Shown here in pieces: positions 61,675 to 64,000 of a stretch of 64,000 bases of DNA. This DNA is from G965240365 sp965240365 (GTDB lineage Bacteria > Pseudomonadota > Gammaproteobacteria > Eutrophobiales > Eutrophobiaceae): positions 806,001 through 870,000 of the forward strand of contig OZ251218.1 in assembly GCA_965240365.1 (NCBI GenBank), read 5' to 3'. Each line of letters starts with the position of its first letter. The stretch's first letter is position 1. The position numbers and the translations under genes are program-made. The notes under the pieces were generated by a model that worked only from the letters and a program-made list of their open reading frames with translations, did no database searches and was not told where the DNA came from.

Positions 61675-62805
61675 ATGAAACGGGGGTATGTTTTGCCGCT
61701 CCAAAAGTTGCTTGTGCTGGCCGGGGATGGAATCGGGCCGGAGGTGGTTGCCGAAACGCTCCGGGTGCTAGAGTGGTTCAATCGCCACGGATTGGCGTCA
61801 ATCGATATTGTCGAAGATTTGCTTGGCGGTTGTGCGATCGATAAGTTCGGCGTTCCCGTCACCGAAGAGACGGTGGCCCGTGCTGAGGCATGTGACGCAA
61901 TTTTAGTGGGTGCCGTCGGTGGCCCCGCATGGGAGGATGTGGCGTTTGCGAAAAGGCCCGAGCAAGGTTTGCTGCGCCTTCGCAAGCAATTCGGACTATT
62001 CGCCAATCTACGACCGGCCAAGTGTTTTTCCGCTCTTGCCGATCATTCCACGCTCAAGCGCCATATTGTCGAGGGACTGGATCTTGTTATCGTCAGAGAA
62101 TTGACCTCGGGCCTGTATTTTGGCGAGCCGAGGGGCATTTTTGAAATCGGTAACGGCGAGCGTGAGGGCATCAATACCCAGAAATACACCTGTTCAGAGA
62201 TTGAGCGCGTCGCGCGGCGCGCCTTTCAGCTTGCCCAGACACGGCGGGGCCGGATCTGTTCCATGGAGAAATCCAATGTCATGGAGTCTGGATGCTTGTG
62301 GCGCGAAATCGTGCAAAAAATACATGATCAAGAGTTTCCGGAAATCACGCTCACACATATGTATGCCGATAACGGCGCAATGCAGCTTGTCCGCGATCCG
62401 AAGCAGTTCGATGTGATCGTGACCGACAATATGTTTGGCGATATTTTGAGCGATGAAGCCGCGATGCTGACCGGTTCGCTCGGGATGCTGCCCTCCGCCT
62501 CGCTCGGCGCGCTTTCCGATAGCGGTATATCGATGGGGCTTTACGAGCCGGTCCATGGATCCGCACCGGATATTGCCGGACAGAACAAAGCCAATCCGCT
62601 GGCCACAATCCTGAGCCTTGCCATGGCGTTTCGTTATTCCTTTGACCTCAACGAACAGGCGGACCGGCTGGAAAGCGCCGTGGAAGCCGTTCTGACAAAG
62701 GGGCTTAAGACGGCGGATTTGATGAATGGTGAAGATGGCCCCGCCGCAACAACGACTGAAATGGGAGACGCCATCTTAGCGGAATTGACTCTGAGCCTGG
62801 GATAA
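61675..62805 (+). CDS. leuB: 3-isopropylmalate dehydrogenase-like protein
   Basis: The 376-residue protein has LVLAGDGIGPEVVAETLRVL, RELTSGLYFGEPRGI (with the Tyr typical of LeuB), MYADNGAMQLVRDPKQFDVI and NMFGDILSDEAAMLTGSLGM, GSAPDIAGQNKANP. LeuB oxidises and decarboxylates 3-isopropylmalate in leucine synthesis. The usual DKANVLESSRLWREV is here EKSNVMESGCLWREI, and the gene stands next to a TRAP binding protein rather than leuCD, so a paralogue acting on another hydroxy-acid (for example a tartrate- or malate-like substrate) is possible. Confidence 0.85.
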   Translation: MKRGYVLPLQKLLVLAGDGIGPEVVAETLRVLEWFNRHGLASIDIVEDLLGGCAIDKFGVPVTEETVARAEACDAILVGAVGGPAWEDVAFAKRPEQGLLRLRKQFGLFANLRPAKCFSALADHSTLKRHIVEGLDLVIVRELTSGLYFGEPRGIFEIGNGEREGINTQKYTCSEIERVARRAFQLAQTRRGRICSMEKSNVMESGCLWREIVQKIHDQEFPEITLTHMYADNGAMQLVRDPKQFDVIVTDNMFGDILSDEAAMLTGSLGMLPSASLGALSDSGISMGLYEPVHGSAPDIAGQNKANPLATILSLAMAFRYSFDLNEQADRLESAVEAVLTKGLKTADLMNGEDGPAATTTEMGDAILAELTLSLG

Positions 62806-62876
62806 TCCCAGATTTTCTATTCGCAGCGATAACGATTATCGATGTCGAAAACACAACCATAAAGGAGGAAAAAAAT

Positions 62877-63923
62877 ATGAAGAGCACAATCCTGGCAACC
62901 GCACTGACGGTCGCGCTAACGATGAGTACGGCCCATGCACAACAAAAGGTGCAGATGTCATCATCATACCCATCAAGCCTGCCGATAATAGGGACCGCCT
63001 CGATGGGTTTTGTCGAGCGCATCAATCTGATCTCCGACAAGGTGATGTTCGAATACCACGAACCGAACAAACTGATTCCGCCCCTTGAGGCATTGGACGG
63101 CGTTTCCGACGGATCGGTCGATTCCGCCTTCACGCTCACCGGCTGGTGGCAAGGCAAGATTAAGGCGGCATCGCTGTTCGCTTCGGTGCCTTTCGGGCCG
63201 GAACCCGGTGAAATGCTGGCCTGGATATTCTACGATGATGGCTTGAAGTTCTGGCAGCAAATGTATGACGACAATGGCTACGACGTTCATATCATTCCCT
63301 GCGGCATCTACGGCCCGGAGACATCGGGCTGGTTTAAAAAGGAGATCAACAGCATTGAGGATTTGAAGGGTCTGAATATGCGTTTCTTCGGTCTTGGCGC
63401 GGAGGTGATGCAAAAGCTCGGCGTATCGACATCGCTATTGGCAACCGGCGATGTCTTCCCGGCCTTAGAGCGTGGCGCGATTGATGCAACAGAATTTTCC
63501 ATGCCGCTGGTCGATGCGCGCCTCGGCTTCCACAAAATCGCGAAATACAACTATTTTCCGGGGTGGCACCAGCCCTCGACCCTATTTGAGCTTCTGGTCA
63601 ACAAAGAGCTTTGGGAAGGCCTGGACGAAACCGCCCAAGCCCAGATTCGGATCGCCTGCGAAGCCAACATCACGGCCAACCTTGCCAATAGTGAAGCATT
63701 GAACTTCCCCGCCATGGTTGAAAACATTGAAAAGCACGGCGTGACGATCAAGCAATGGTCGCCTGAAATGCTCGATGCGTTCGAAACCGCCTGGAACGAG
63801 GTCGCCGCCGAAATGGCTGCGGAAGATGCGTTCTTCAAGACCGTCTGGGACGATCTTCAGGAATTCCGCAAAGGCTATGCGACTTGGGGTAATAATATTT
63901 ACCTCCCGCGTCCGCGCAAATAA
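62877..63923 (+). CDS. dctP: TRAP transporter periplasmic binding protein
   Basis: Signal peptide MKSTILATALTVALTMSTAHA, then a 348-residue DctP protein with FGLGAEVMQKLGVSTSLLAT and YFPGWHQPSTLFELLVNKEL. AAGGAGG precedes the ATG. It follows leuB on the same strand by 71 bases, so the dehydrogenase probably acts on the imported hydroxy acid. Permease genes presumably lie beyond the right edge; 63924-64000 shows no gene start. Confidence 0.9.
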   Translation: MKSTILATALTVALTMSTAHAQQKVQMSSSYPSSLPIIGTASMGFVERINLISDKVMFEYHEPNKLIPPLEALDGVSDGSVDSAFTLTGWWQGKIKAASLFASVPFGPEPGEMLAWIFYDDGLKFWQQMYDDNGYDVHIIPCGIYGPETSGWFKKEINSIEDLKGLNMRFFGLGAEVMQKLGVSTSLLATGDVFPALERGAIDATEFSMPLVDARLGFHKIAKYNYFPGWHQPSTLFELLVNKELWEGLDETAQAQIRIACEANITANLANSEALNFPAMVENIEKHGVTIKQWSPEMLDAFETAWNEVAAEMAAEDAFFKTVWDDLQEFRKGYATWGNNIYLPRPRK

Positions 63924-64000
63924 GCGCTAGGATCGCAAAAACCGGGGCGGTGCCCAAAATGGGGGCCGTCCCTGGTCAGCGCATAGGAACGCTCATGACG

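Noticed and set aside
1..64000. tRNA or rRNA genes
   Set aside because: No cloverleaf-like or rRNA-like segment was recognised by eye; a dedicated scan could not be run.

Overview
The window looks like a decaying, IS-rich alphaproteobacterial chromosome. An EipB/DUF1849 envelope gene, a Liv-type uptake locus with two CoA ligases followed by a complete liu (leucine/isovalerate) operon, TRAP transporters and SDR enzymes fit an alphaproteobacterium. An ETF/ETF-QO block has a gammaproteobacterial look. Many genes are fragments (argC, marR, trxB, lrp, LysR, hipBA, a restriction endonuclease), and IS or IS-derived units fill roughly a third of the sequence. This pattern suits a host-restricted or recently bottlenecked lineage; that is inference from gene content only.

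Layout. 1-8.2 kb: tgt end, symporter-kinase relic, lipase, restriction-endonuclease pseudogene split by an IS630 element, IS110 relic, IS481-like element (called IS-A), oxidase and ligase relics, an AEC transporter and broken argC. 8.2-10.4 kb: tandem IS481 elements (IS-B). 10.4-18.9 kb: M20 peptidase, broken TRAP genes, IS-A copy 2, hipBA/IS91-like unit, acetyl-CoA hydrolase, a truncated GrdB-like gene with a probable selenocysteine codon, a thioesterase. 19.1-23 kb: two IS701-like copies around an SDR and a crotonase. 23-42.9 kb: the largest intact block: thiolase, MBL hydrolase, two-component system, acyl-CoA synthetase, LivGHMKF, PaaK-like ligase, liuABDEC. 42.9-46.7 kb: etfB-etfA-ETF-QO flanked by 375-bp direct repeats. 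47-52.8 kb: marR, trxB and lrp relics, an isomerase, hipBA/IS91-like copy 2 carrying an IS5-family insertion, a LysR relic. 52.9-58.4 kb: EipB and an SDR-TRAP operon. 58.6-61.7 kb: IS-A copy 3, IS630 copy 2 and relics. 61.7-64 kb: leuB-like gene and a TRAP binding protein.

The standout feature is a 19-bp perfect palindrome, CCTGCCTGCAGCAGGCAGG (or its complement with central T). I count 33 perfect copies, two with one mismatch and one partial, and found them only inside IS elements of six types (IS630, IS110, IS481-like A and B, IS701-like, IS5). Comparing IS copies shows filled and empty sites. At nearly every coding site removing exactly 19 bp restores the transposase reading frame and protein sequence, with no obvious target duplication and a preference for purine^pyrimidine junctions. 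This behaves like an ultra-small insertion element targeting or surviving only in ISs. Whether it is mobile in trans, bypassed at the RNA or translation level, a silencing mark, or an assembly artefact cannot be settled from the sequence.

The intact metabolic core is a degradation module: uptake by LivGHMKF, CoA activation by the AMP-forming ligases, dehydrogenation by isovaleryl-CoA dehydrogenase with electrons passed to ETF and ETF-QO, then carboxylation, hydration and lyase cleavage to acetyl-CoA and acetoacetate. The divergent sensor kinase/response regulator pair probably controls it.
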